Below, piece after piece: positions 33,301 to 44,198 of a stretch of 58,188 bases of DNA. Under the pieces are notes generated by a model, which had not been told where the DNA came from, did not search any database, and worked only from the letters and a program-made list of their open reading frames with translations. Position 1 is the stretch's first letter, and every line of letters starts with the position of its first letter. This DNA comes from Porphyra umbilicalis (Eukaryota; Rhodophyta; Bangiophyceae; Bangiales; Bangiaceae). Made by a program: the position numbers and the translations under genes. The stretch spans positions 1 through 58,188 of the forward strand of contig KV919166.1 in the NCBI GenBank assembly GCA_002049455.2. Reading direction: 5' to 3'.

Positions 33301-34562
33301 ACCATGTCGACGTCAAGACAACCTTCCTTAACGCCAAGGTGGACAAGGAGATGTACATCAAACTCCCCGACGGTGTCGAACCGGAGGGGCTGCAGGAGAT
33401 GTGTCGGCTTAACCTGGCGCTCTACGGGACAAAGCAGGCGGGGCGGCTGTGGGGCATCAAGCTCGACAAAGAGCTCAAAGAGATGCGGGCGGTCCGGTCC
33501 AAGGTGGACCCGTGCCTCTATGAGTGGCACCACCCCATGCACGGGTGCATCTTCATCCTCGTGTACGTCGACGACCTTATCGTGGCAGGCGAGAAGCTGG
33601 CTGGGGTCGAGGCTGTCAAGCGCTCCGTGTCTGCCAAGTTTGAGGTGCGCGACATGGGGCAGGTCAAGGACTTTATCGGCATGATGGTCATGGGCAACCG
33701 GGCGGCCAAGACTCTGACGTTGAGCAACCCGGGGCACACCGCGACGCTGCTGGAGGCGTTCGGGATGGACAAGGCGACGCCTGAAAAGACGCCGATGGCG
33801 TCGGGGGTCAAGCTGACCAAGACAGGGGAGGGCCTGCTGCCAGACGGCAAGCGTTACGCCGAGTTAGTCGGCTCCCTCCTCTACCTGTCTACCACGAAGA
33901 GGCCAGACATCGCCTTCGCCGCGGGGGTGCTGTCGCGCTTCATGTCCTGCCCTGAGGAAGACCACATGCGTGCGGCCAAAGGAGTTCTGCGCTACCTGTG
34001 CGGGACGACTCGCCTGGGTGTGGTCTACAGCGGCAGCGAGCCGCTGCAAGAATTTGTCGACGCCGACTGGGCCGGCGACATCGACGGTCGTCGGTCAACA
34101 ACCAGCTACGTCTTCCCCTGCAATGGCGGGGCGATTGCGTGGGCAAGTAAGCGCCAGTCGACCGTGGCCACCTCGACGGCCGAGGCCGAGTACGTGGCCG
34201 CCGCAATGGCGACCAAGGAGGCGCTGTGGCTGCGCAAGCTGCTGTCGGCTCTGGGCGTCGACGGTGGAGCCGTAGCGATGGGGGAGGACAACCAGTCCTG
34301 CCTGGCGCTGGTCAACAACACCGAGGCGACGGGGCGGACCAAGCATGTCGACGTCGCCTACCACATGGTTCGCGACTACCAGGCGCGCGGGGATGTGGCC
34401 TTCTACTGCCTCCCGAGTGCCGAGATGCCGGCGGATGGGCTCACCAAGTCGCTGCCGTCGCCGGCGTTCACGGCTTTCCGGGCTGCCGTCGGGGTTGGCA
34501 AAGATTTGGGCGCGGCTGAGCGGGGCGCCGGGCCTGGCGACCCCCTGTTGGGGGAGTGCTGA
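30384..34562 (+). CDS. Copia-2 gag-pol polyprotein, intact apart from one TAG
   Basis: The start is MADHGRFGGL at 30,384. One frame covers the whole polyprotein; the only interruption is TAG at 32,139-32,141 between KAW and EDKGI in integrase. Gag has a canonical zinc knuckle CFYCNKKGHMQRDC. The protease motif is WVLDSGATNHM. LWHRRFNHLGLENL is the pre-integrase region. Integrase shows VHTDIGD, RHDGAKEY and SGKAERVNRT (the DDE ligands are consistent with HTD, RHD and the Glu of AER). RT has VDVKTTFLNA and intact YVDD at 33,564-33,575. RNase H has DADWAGD, STAEAEYVAA and the closing TKHVDVAYH. This is the best-preserved element in the window and could be active if the stop is read through or is an assembly or allele-specific change. 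Confidence 0.92.
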
Positions 34563-35283
34563 GGCGCCATGGCGCCACCGGAGGCGTCCAGTGGCGCGGC
34601 CCCGGATTCGCGGCAGCGACCTCCGTCGACCTTACCGCGGGCCAGTGCCAGTCGTGGACGGTTGCGCTACCCTCCACTTGTTTGGGGCCGGCGATGGGGC
34701 GCTGTTGCCTTGGGGGGACGGCTGGTTGGGACCGTCCTGGGGCGCTGTGGCGCCACTGGGGGCGTCCAGTGGCGCAGCCGCGGTTTCCCGGCGATCACCC
34801 GACTCGATTTGGCTTAAGTCGATTTTGGGCCGTTTGGCCGGGAGCAGTAGGCCTACTGCTCCCGACGGGCACGAGTCGATTTTGGTGCCAGTCAATTTTG
34901 GTCGATTTTGGCCGGAAGTAGTAGGCCCCGATTTTGGCCGGGAGCAGTAGGCCTACTGCTCCCAGCGAGCAGACTTTGACGGGCCGCCGATGCGCCGGAT
35001 CGTCTCCGTTCGAGACGCACTCGGGTGCGCTGTACTCACCTCGACGTCTGCTTCACGTCGATGGTGATTTTGACGATTTTGGCCGAGGTCGATTTTACTT
35101 GGCCGAAATCAGGTCGACTCGGTGGGAGCAGTAGGCCTACTGCTCCCACCGAGTCGACCTGATTTCGGCCAAGTCGATGAGATCGACTTGGCCATTTTTT
35201 TTCGATCGCGGATGTTGTCGAAAGATCTCGCACCCTGGCCGTGACGGAGCTTCCATGGCGTGGACTGTGGGGCGCTGGGGGAG
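34563..35283. repeat. Copia-2 3' non-coding region with three related palindromes
   Basis: The 12-bp half-site GGGAGCAGTAGG with its inverted partner forms perfect 24-bp palindromes at 34,840-34,863 and 34,940-34,963. At 35,097-35,174 the same core lies inside a perfect 78-bp palindrome. GTCGATTTTGGCC-like words are interspersed, and a TGGCGCCAC...GGCGTCCAGTGGCGC block occurs twice (about 34,568-34,600 and 34,748-34,780). There is no coding frame across it. Confidence 0.85.
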
Positions 35284-35682
35284 TGTTGAGGCAGCCCCCA
35301 AGGCCCGCGCAGGTAAGTCGGAGTTACCGCGGACTGCCTGTCTAGTTCCGGGAGTACTTATGCGGTCATCGGCTTGTTTGGCTCTGCCATTGTCATGCAT
35401 TGCTGTATGTGTGTGATGTAACTACTTGTACCTGTATATTGAGGGCAGCTCCTTTTGGAGCTGAGCTCGGGGAGGTTCTCGTGGGGTCATCGAGGGGCGT
35501 CGCGATTTGTGGGGTGGTGAGAGCATGTACCCTCCAAGGGAGGGAGCACTGCGCTAGCGGGGGAGTGCTCCGGCAGAACGTGGCTAGAGAGGCACACGGA
35601 GGGTTTAAGAGCCTGCTGGCCTCGCGCCTGAGACCGCTCTCGAGTAAAGCAACGCATCCACCCAACTACCCCTCACTTCACA
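35284..35682 (+). repeat. Copia-2 right LTR
   Basis: 399 bp, about 19 differences from the left LTR by my count. It is followed at once by GGTTATCGGCCCAG (35,683-35,696), a primer-site-like sequence, where a target duplication should be. Confidence 0.88.
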
Positions 35683-36091
35683 GGTTATCGGCCCAGCTCG
35701 ACCTGGATTTAGTTCTGAGAGGTCGCGGGTTCGAGAATCGCCACGGCTGCGCCCCAGGAGGGGGACGGAGGAATTCGCAGGAGAGGCAATTTGGAGTCGT
35801 GGGTCAGACGAGCCTGGCCCTGAGGAGCTGGGGGGAGTGTTCAACTGGTGATGTTCAGCTCCCCAGGCCAGTCGGACCGGTTATGTGGCGTAGTTGGGTT
35901 TTGACCTTTCAACACGCCTCGCCACCGCTCGCCGCCGCGTGCTGCCCGCGCGCGCGCCCCCACGCGGTCCGCGTCGCCTGGTGGCCCCGCCCTGCGCCCT
36001 CGCGCTGGCGACCCCCCGCGGCTGCTTTCCCCGCGTGGCCCCGCAGCCGTTATTGCTGGCGGGTGACCGCCAGGTCTTGGCCCGAGGGGGG
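35683..36091. other. Junction between Copia-2 and the chromovirus 3' LTR
   Basis: It starts with a copia-type primer-site-like word. About 140 bp later GCTGGGGGGAG|TGTTCAAC resembles a polypurine tract plus a different LTR start, so a stub of another copia copy may be present. The rest is GC-rich and ends in CCGAGGGGGG before the chromovirus LTR. A tRNA-like AGGTCGCGGGTTCGAGAATC at about 35,720-35,740 lacks a proper T-stem. The exact point where chromovirus sequence resumes is not visible. Confidence 0.4.
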
Positions 36092-36457
36092 TGTTGTATT
36101 CGGTAGGGGCTAAGTCCAGTACTTATGCCCCTACCGGGACTTGCGCCCGTCTCTCCGTACTTCGGATTGCGGCTTGTGGGACGGCTGTCCCTCCCTAAGT
36201 AGCCCCCCTGTTCGGGCCAGGGGCTACTCTTCCGTTTCTCCTTTTCGTTTGTTTTCGTCTTGTTATTACGGCGCCGGCCTTGCCCCGCGCCGCCCCGTCT
36301 TGCTCGCCAACTTAATCTTGGCGTCCCTCTCGAGTCCTAGCCTTTGAGCGCCTTTGCGCCGTCTTGGTCCTCTCGGTAGGTTGACCCTTTGGGTCCTTCT
36401 CTTGTGTACTGTCAGTGTGGTTCTACGGTATTTGTTCGCGCCTTCTTTGTTGCCACA
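36092..36457 (+). repeat. 3' LTR of the chromovirus
   Basis: 366 bp, TGTTGTATTCGG to GTTGCCACA, preceded by a G-rich polypurine tract and followed by GAGAA (compare GAGAG before the 5' LTR). Confidence 0.9.
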
Positions 36458-37069
36458 GAGAATACCATTGGCTAAGACAATACCTTCCCCGTGTGCCGTG
36501 GCAGCCCGTGGCGCCGCCATGTGGCGCTCAATCGACGTTTTTCACGACGATCTCTCACTTTGTGTCATAAGTGTTCTTCGTGTCTGCATCGTGTCAAACG
36601 ATCGCTGTTTTTCGTCGGCCTGTCGACCGCAATCTGCAGCGGATCTCGTGGATTACGCCACCTCAGAGGCTCCGAGATTCCGCGGAAAGTGAACTCCAAG
36701 GGATTGGGCCACGGACGGCCCACCAACACGGACGACTATGGATGGAAAAGAAGCCCGGTACGGAGCACCTCTATTGCTCATATGGCCCATTTCAGGACCC
36801 TACAATAGGCGGCCCGTGAGGGGGCGCCACGTCGCAAGCCGAATTGAGATTATAAGGATAGTCCTTTGTCCTTGCTAGGTTTGCTCTCATTCCTCCCAGT
36901 CGTTTGCGGGTGGCGGCGAAGCGGCGGACGACCCTGCACCCCGTCAATGGCGGTGGCCGGCCGACCATATCGGCCTTAGGCTTGGCCTGGGGCTTGGCCT
37001 GGGGCTTGCCCAGAGGTAGGTAGTGGCAGAAGAAGAGTCTGTCGCGCCGTGGATTTGAAGGGTCTCAAC
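36458..37069. other. Intergenic, nothing recognised
   Basis: No ORF with a family signature. A GGCTTGGCCTGGGGCTTGG direct repeat lies near 36,978-37,010. Confidence 0.5.
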
Positions 37070-38284
37070 TAGGGTTGTTGACTACGCCCAGGGCGCTCTT
37101 TTTGGGCACATTTTAGGCGCTCAATGGGCGCTCAGAGGGCGCTCGAGCGCCCAACGCCAACGGTTTCGTGGGCGCTTTGATAGGCGCTCTGAATAATAAT
37201 TGTCATAACATTTTAACTATTGCTGACCTCCAAAAAAAAGCGGTTCCAGAGTGGTTGCAATCATTCAATAGCGTACGTGGACCAATGGAAAGACTAGGAA
37301 TCATGTGAGTTCTTTACACAGTCTCCCCATGCAGCTCTGCGCACTGGAAACGCACATCAGTATCCCAAGAAATTTGAACAAAATTGTTGATCTCATGAGA
37401 AATCACAGGTCTGGCCCAGGGCCCTCTCTATGCCCCCTTCAGGCCCAAGCAAGCGGCCCCAAAATCTCAGGAAATCTCATTGTGGGTTGCAAAGGCTCTG
37501 CGAGACTCCTGCCAGATACGTTGATTGGCTTGCATTATTACTGGCGGAAACGCTTAGCCAGTAGTTTGATCGTTGCTTGTCGAACAGCAAATCCGACTTC
37601 ATTTCTACGCTGTGACGTCGGCTCTGCCTCCCTTCTCTCTGCATCCGCCATTTTTTGGAGGTAAGCATCATGTGGTCGACCGAGTGCCCGACGACTCTGT
37701 CTGCAGCCTCTATGGGCGTGCAGCCCTGGCTGCAGGTGCCCCAGCGGTAAGGCGGGAAGGGCCCGTCAGGAGGTGGCCGTGGCGGCAGTGATGGCCCTCG
37801 TCTCGGCGCCAGAGCAGCAGCATCCTTCTCAACCATCTCCCACCACTGAAAGACATCTTTGGCAAGGATATATACTTGGCCAAGGCTGCAGACGTGCGTA
37901 GGTCGGCGTGACTGTGTATGGTGTGCGTGTGCTTCTTGTCCTCATGGCCGGACGGTCTGGTTGTCTACATCACAACCTGGAACATATTCAGCTGTTCTCT
38001 TGTTTGTCCTTGGGAGCTGCCGCTGTGGGCGGCATGCAGACACATTGGCGCTTGCGGATGACTGTCAACAGTCCTTCTTTCACATGCATAGAGGAATTCA
38101 CAGATGGTCGCTTGTTTCCACGAAACACAGTCAAAACGTAACAACAAGAGGGGGCTACCTGATCAATCATGCGTGCTACCACGGGCGCTCGAGGGGCGCT
38201 CAGGGCGCACTGAGCGCTCAAAGGGCGCTCAGGGGCGCATCATGCACCAGCGCCCCGCAAATCGGGGCGCCCTCAACAAGCCTA
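37070..38284. mobile_element. 1.2-kb hAT-like MITE with GGCGCTC subterminal repeats
   Basis: The ends are TAGGGTTGTTGA and TCAACAAGCCTA (one mismatch when inverted). The flanks GTCTCAAC (37,062-37,069) and GTCTCAGG (38,285-38,292) agree at six of eight positions, consistent with an old 8-bp duplication. Dense GGCGCTC words sit just inside both ends (37,091-37,185 and 38,183-38,233). No transposase. A related end (AGGGTTGCACACAACGCCCCG) occurs at about 40,073. Confidence 0.65.
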
Positions 38285-40892
38285 GTCTCAGGCCCCTTCC
38301 GGGACACAGGCAGGCCTTTGTGACAGCATTTGTGACGAACGTTGACGAACGCTGGTTGGTTGAAATCAGTCACGTGTCTCGGTTCGCCAGGTCGATCCTG
38401 AGCATGCCTGGCCTTCGCCACTCGACTAAAGCCGTGTGACAAGGCAGGCCTGCCTGGCTGCCTGGTGGATTTCGTGAGGCGCGTACAGGAATGACGCCGG
38501 ACCTCTCGGTCGCAATTGATTATGAGCACAGGTAAACTGCATATAGGTCGCGGCTGGCCGCCGGCGCGCCGCCGCTGAATTCAAAGGAGCGGTATATAGC
38601 GGTGCACCCGCGCAAGGCACGCACAGAGGCTGCACGCGGCCTGCTGCGTTGGCCGGTTTTGTATCAATCGCATCCATGACGAGTGTGTTCCGCCACCATC
38701 CGCACGTTTTTGTCGTTTGCGCTCTGTGAGGGGACCCGCGGCGAGGGGAGGAGGGCCGAGTGGGACCGACAGCAGAGGAGGCAGGCGCCGGAGCACGGAT
38801 CGACTGGTCACGACCGTTATTCACATGATCAGACACCTCGAGCTGCCTCCCTCGCTTCTCGTTTGACTGTTTGTCTGCTTGGATTCACACTCTGCGTCTG
38901 TTCAAGCGTTCAAGTGTTCAAGCGCATTGTGCCTCCACACGCTGAGACCCAACAAAAGCAGCAGCGAGATGCATGTTTAGCATAAATGCCTTATCCGCGG
39001 ACTTTGCTGACGACTCCATCCTCTCTCGCAGTACTCGCGAGGCACCTCGGAGGTGAACCAACCGTGCCTGTTCTCGGGGCCCACACCCGCCGTGGTTGGC
39101 GGTTGCCCACCTCGTAGTTGCGTCCGGCCACAGCACCGGCACATACCGGTGAATCCTCGCTTCTCTGGGGCGAGCAGGCGTAGTGGTCAGTCGTACGGCT
39201 TGGTCCACCCCCCACTGCAGAGCGTGTCGACACGGCGTCGGACCATGCGGTGCGAGCTGATCAATCACCTCTCAAGCCGACGAACCAAAGCACGGTCAGC
39301 AGTCAGTGGTGCGAACGCAATTGTGAATGGCACTTTTAATTCCTGGCCATCACAAACCTACCTCCCAGCCGGTGTCCCGGATTGCCCCCAACAGTGTAGT
39401 GCGCGGTACCTGCGTAACAAGCACCCGTCGCAAACCTGTCCCTGTGTCCCGGACCGGGCCTCAACGGCGTTGCCGTGGTGTGCCAGCGGCGCCTGCGCCG
39501 GTGACCGTAGGTGGGCTTAGAGCATCTCTACCAATGGAGCCATCCGTCCAATCCAACGGCCACGTGTGCACAACGTGCGGTGCTGTCACTGGCTCTCCAA
39601 ACGCAGAGCCAAAACTAAGCAGATCACGTCTCAAACTTGGGCTCATCTCGACGTCTCTGGCGGTGGGCCTCTCTTGTGGCACGCCAGTATTCCCACAGAT
39701 GCACGACAGAGAATCTCCATGACTGCCAGATCGTCTCGCAACTGTCTGCAAGCCACGGGTCACGCTTTCCATTGACTTTCGTGGTCCGAACAGGGAACCA
39801 GGGGTTGGCGAAACGACTAGGGGCGTCTCCAAAGAGGCCTGTTTGAAGTGGCGCTGCCGTTCGAGCTCCAAAAGAAGGGCGATCCCGCGAGGCCACGGCG
39901 AGATGTATCAAGATTTTAGAAAATGTGAACCGGTCTATTTTTGGGCCGTCACAGCCCCGTCACACCCTAGTTTTGGAGCGGATACCAGCAACCAGTGCTC
40001 CAACCGTCCAAATGGCCAAACGGTGCCACGTTTGGCTGTTTGGACGGTTCGAGCCCTTGGTGGAGACGCTCTGAGGGTTGCACACAACGCCCCGATTTTC
40101 CGGGGCGTCAGAGGCGCGCGACGGATAAGACGCCTTACTGACGCCCCATTAGGCAGCCGGAACGCCCTCACGACGCCCCAAGTAGCACCTTCAAATTTCC
40201 AAGTATGCAAGTGGCACCCATATTATTCTTTCATATATCTTTTTTATGGGTGCCTGTCCCCAATGAAGGTGCACAGCACAGCAAGGTCTAAACCACGTTA
40301 CTCCGAATCGCGCATTCCGGGAGAAGTCGCGTGGGGATCACTGCAGCTCGCTGTGCAAGGTGGCCTCAATGGCCCCGTGCGAACTGTTTTTATCACCCAG
40401 AAGCATGCAGACTGTCGCTACTGCCGTGCTTTCCGAAGAGGCTATGGCGGCCCTGGCATCGATGAGATACCATAGGAAGCTTATGTACCTGCATTCTTGA
40501 ACGTGAAGACTGGAACTTTGGCACCCATGGCTTTGGGGCCCCACATCGCCTTGCGTTTTGTCACGGAGGGTTTCCTGTGCACGATTTCATTGAGAATGCA
40601 AAAAAGAATAGAAATTTTGCTGTCGGCAACACAAACGATGAATGAAATGCGCACATTCTACGTGGAATGGATAGATCTGATGCATGTTACTCTCTGTACT
40701 ATGCAGATATGTTGCGCGACCTGCGGTGATTCGGACAGACGTTGTGCATAACCAGGTCGTGCAGTATGTGGAGGTTCCGCATAGCTACTGTACATTGCTG
40801 CATGTGCCTTTTTCTGCATAGAGCTGCCACGTTGCGCCACGTTAGACACGTGGATGCAATATTTGGGGAATGCGACATTGCTGGCTGTGCTC
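38285..40892. other. Gene-poor region
   Basis: No supported gene. It contains a probable related MITE end at 40,073-40,180 (GACGCCCC words) and a nested inverted repeat at 40,185-40,272: GCACCTTCA/TGAAGGTGC outside and GGCACCCAT/ATGGGTGCC (40,213-40,221; 40,246-40,254) inside. Confidence 0.5.
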
Positions 40893-40916
40893 TTACCCCG
40901 TCTTTACTGCACTCCT

Positions 40917-41403
40917 TCACGTGGTCAGCGTCCCATCGCGGGCGCCGTGTGAGGGGCTCTTCGTGAGCTTCACCAACTTCAAAAGACACGTCCTCGTCAA
41001 GAAGTTCCAACGCCTCAGCTCGTGCACGGGGCGGTCCATCATACGCGACAAGACATACGCAAAACCACAGGTGTTCCTGCAATGCGCGCAGTGCTGCATC
41101 TTGCGCACAACTCCAATCTTGGGGGGCGCTGTCTTGCACAGCTCAGCGAGTTTGGTGCATGCGCTCGCGGCCTTGACCCAATCTGCGGTGGTGTAGACAG
41201 GCTCGCCTTCGCGCGACCTCGACGGCAGTGCGACACCTTGGTTGGCCGTTGCGTCGGACCCGGCCGCAGCAATCGGCTGTGCGGCCGACACTGTGACGAA
41301 GAGGGCCGGCAGGGGCTGCGGCGGGGTGGGCGGCGGACAGCATAGCGGCCGCCACAATGGAGGCCGCCAAGTGGACAAGAGTGGTGCTCTTGCGCAGCGT
41401 CAT
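40917..41403 (-). pseudogene. Secreted CxxCxxxC protein, copy B, one frameshift
   Basis: From the ATG at 41,403 the signal peptide reads MTLRKSTTLVHLAASIVAAAML. A frame change in the next ~60 bp is needed to reach the mature part (VSAAQPIAAAGSDATANQG, YTTADWVKAASACTKL, CAHCRNTC, RPVHELRRWN), which ends DGTLTT. All motif cysteines are kept. Either an indel has killed this copy or the sequence has an error in the GC-rich stretch near 41,310-41,330. Confidence 0.65.
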
Positions 41404-44198
41404 GCTGGGAGGAGAACGATGGAAAGCTGGGGGGCGGTGGCAGGCACACAAAGCCAGCGGTACGAACCAGGTGGATTGATACGGCTGGTGGGGGTGAAGA
41501 GGGTGAGGCGGCGCACGGTGGGTCGTTCGGCCTGGGAAACGGGCCAGGACGTCCCCTCCATTGCTGCCCTCTCCACCTCTTGTACATACCGCCTGCCCGT
41601 GGTCGCTCGCATCAGAGCCGGCCGTGGCCCCGTACCACAATGAAACGTGTAGCTGGGGCCGTGGCGACCAGCTCGGGTGCCTCTCGTGCGGAGGGACATT
41701 GTATGCTGCCGTCACTGAAAAGGACTGACCCGTCAAAGCGGACTCCAACGTGCCCCGCTGCGTTCCCAGCACCGTCCATCTCAACAGTCATAGGCGACGA
41801 AAACGCAGGAAGCGATGAGCCGGTGCCTACCGCCTGTGAGCTGGGGCGTCCCCGGACGACCCCCCCGCAGGGACCACCTGCCGAGGCGACAGATGGCACT
41901 GAGGCGCGGTGCTCGACCGGCGCCAGGCCGAATGTGCTTCGGGTCACGAGATCTACCTCGATCCGTGGATCACAGGTCTGTCGCGCTGTGGGCCGCGGTC
42001 ACGATCTATCGAGATGCCAGTGATTGGCCAACTCTCATTCAGACAGCGTGTGTCAGAAATCTCTCCAGAGCCTGGGCGCGAAGTCCTTTTTCTGGGGCGC
42101 GTTGTGCTTGCCATACGTTGTTGCCGAGGCAGACCGCGGTCCCCGCCTCCGGCGACGGGTTGGCGGACCCGCAAGCACCCTCTTAGGCCCCGAACTACGA
42201 GCACCTCCGTCGGTCGGCCCCCTCTGCGCCAGTCAACCCCGAACAGTCGATCTTGAAACCAAACTGCTGGACCGGCATGATCTACAGTCGCCCTGTGATC
42301 GCAACGCGGCAGCTACGATACTTGCAATTGAAAACAGAGTGGGCACATAGCGTAGCGCACAGCTTCGCAGCGTACCAACCCAAAAGTTGGGCGAGGCGAG
42401 CGCCACGGAGAAACTCAAGACAAATCGAGCAACAACACGAACCACCCCGTGCCGGTCCACAACCGCCTTCCCCGTGCAGAGAATCCCCGACGCTGGAATC
42501 ACCAGGACGCCCCCACCCGCCAAGCACGCCGACCCCTCCTCGTCCTCCCACCTTGCCACCACTGTCTTCGTCTGCCGCGCCGCGCCGCCTCGAGGGGGGA
42601 GGGCTCCCCCCCCCGCTCCGTCGCCTGGGTGTGCGCACCCCTCGCCAAAGCGCACCCCGTCTCGCGCGACCAGCCGCGTTCACCAGTGTCTCGAGCAGTG
42701 GCGACGGAGGCACCGCCGCCGCGGCGCCGCGTGAGGTCCCTTTAGGGGGGCGGTCCACTCGCCAGGGAACCCCCGCCAGCCCGCCACGTCCTTCGCGGGC
42801 GCAACCCGCTGCCCGCGCGCCTACGGGGGCCCCAAAGTGCAGCAGCCGGAGCGACGCCCGACTCGGCTGCAAACGCAGCCTCCCACCTCCCGGCGCCCAC
42901 TCGCAGGCAGCACAGAGGTGTGCCGCCGCCCGTCCACCCGCCCGCTCGCCCGCGCTGAAGAATCAGCCGATCGGTCGGTCCGGCAGGGCGTACCTGCCGC
43001 CCAGACGGATACCGTCGGCCAACAACAGGGGCAGCGGCGGCGCGCCCCCCCCCGCCCCACCTCCCCCGCACACCCCGCACCGCACCGCGCTGGCAATGCC
43101 GCTGGCACGTGGGCACGGGGCGACGGGCGCCCGGCGCCTGGCGTTCGTCGCCGCCGCAGCGATGTGGCAGCCACTCCCGCCGGGTGCCGCCGTCACCGCC
43201 GCCGTCGCCGTCGCCGCCGCCCGACGCCTCACCGCCGTGTGTCGCCGCCGCGCATCTTTGGCGGCGACGGAGGCACCGGCGCCACCACCGCGGCGGCGGC
43301 GGCGACAGCGCGGCGGAGGCGGCAACGCCGCCGCTGCAGGCCCGGCTACCGCCGCTGCACCGGCCGCCGCCGGCCGCCAGTCGCAGGCAGACGGCCCGCC
43401 GCCGCCGCAACCGTCAATGGCAGCGGCGGCGGCCCCTTCAATGCGTGGCGCCTGGCGGCACCAGCCAAAGATGGGCGACTGCGGAGTGGAAGCAAACCAG
43501 CTCTCTCCCCCTCCCTCGCGCGCGCCGCCCCGTGGGGGCCTCCGCGCCATTTGTCGGCACGCCCGGTTGCGTGCGGCTCGCGCGCCGACGCACCATCGGC
43601 GGGGCGCGACGAAGTCGACGTGGCCGGCGCGCGCGGCGCCCGCGCGCCTGCGGCGCCCCCCCCTCTCGCGACGTGGCGGTGCGTGACGGGGTGGTCGGCG
43701 TCCCCCGCCCGCCGCCGCCGCCTCGGCCATCGGTCCGTCTGCCGCGGCTGTGGCGGCGGCCATTGGCATCGCCGTCGGCGGAACGAGCTCGGCGCGACGC
43801 GCCCGGAGCAGTGGGCGGACCTCGATCTCCCCCCGAGGCGCGGTAGTGGGGGCCTCAAACCCCCGCGTGGCGCGCTTGTGACCGTGGCGGGAGGGGGCCC
43901 CACCGCCGCGGGGGCCGCCGCCGCCACGGTCAAGTGCGGCGGCGCGGCTGCCCCGGCCGAGGCCGTGACGTCTGCGTTCCGGTTTCGTCCCGGGGGGGAA
44001 GGGGTGGCATCGACGCCCCCCCTTCCGTGAAAGGGCGGTCGGGCCGCCGCGTCGACCGTGGGGCAACGGGCCGGCCGGCCCCGCTACAACCAGCCGCAAC
44101 CAGGCGGCCGCCTCACCAATGCTTCCGTCACCACCACCTCCACTTCTCACGCTGCGGGCGCTGCGGGCGGCATCACCCCTCCACCCACCGCCGCCGTC

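Larger units (their letters stand above)
29828..35682 (+). mobile_element. Copia-2, Ty1/copia element nested in the chromovirus
   Basis: Two 399-bp LTRs (29,828-30,226 and 35,284-35,682) begin TGTTGAGGCAG and end CACTTCACA. A primer site follows the first LTR, and a purine tract (GCTGGGGGAG) precedes the second. By my count the LTRs differ at about 19 positions, which is high for an element with an almost intact polyprotein. No target duplication is seen: the left flank is CCGCC, and the right LTR runs directly into another primer-site-like sequence. This suggests a tandem or recombinant structure. Confidence 0.85.
19724..36457 (+). mobile_element. Full-length Ty3/gypsy chromovirus with nested insertions
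   Basis: LTRs of 365 and 366 bp (19,724-20,088 and 36,092-36,457) both begin TGTTG and end GTTGCCACA and are nearly identical. The flanks are GAGAG on the left and GAGAA on the right, a 5-bp target duplication with one change, so both LTRs belong to one insertion. A primer site follows the 5' LTR, and a G-rich polypurine tract (GAGGGGGG) precedes the 3' LTR. Inside are gag, pol and an antisense ORF. Nested within are a hAT MITE (23,233-24,588) that itself holds a TA-flanked MITE, and Copia-2 (29,828-35,682). Confidence 0.88.

Noticed and set aside
35697..35760. tRNA gene or tRNA-derived SINE
   Set aside because: A TTCGAGA T-loop-like word is present but the T-stem does not pair and no acceptor or D-arm could be built.
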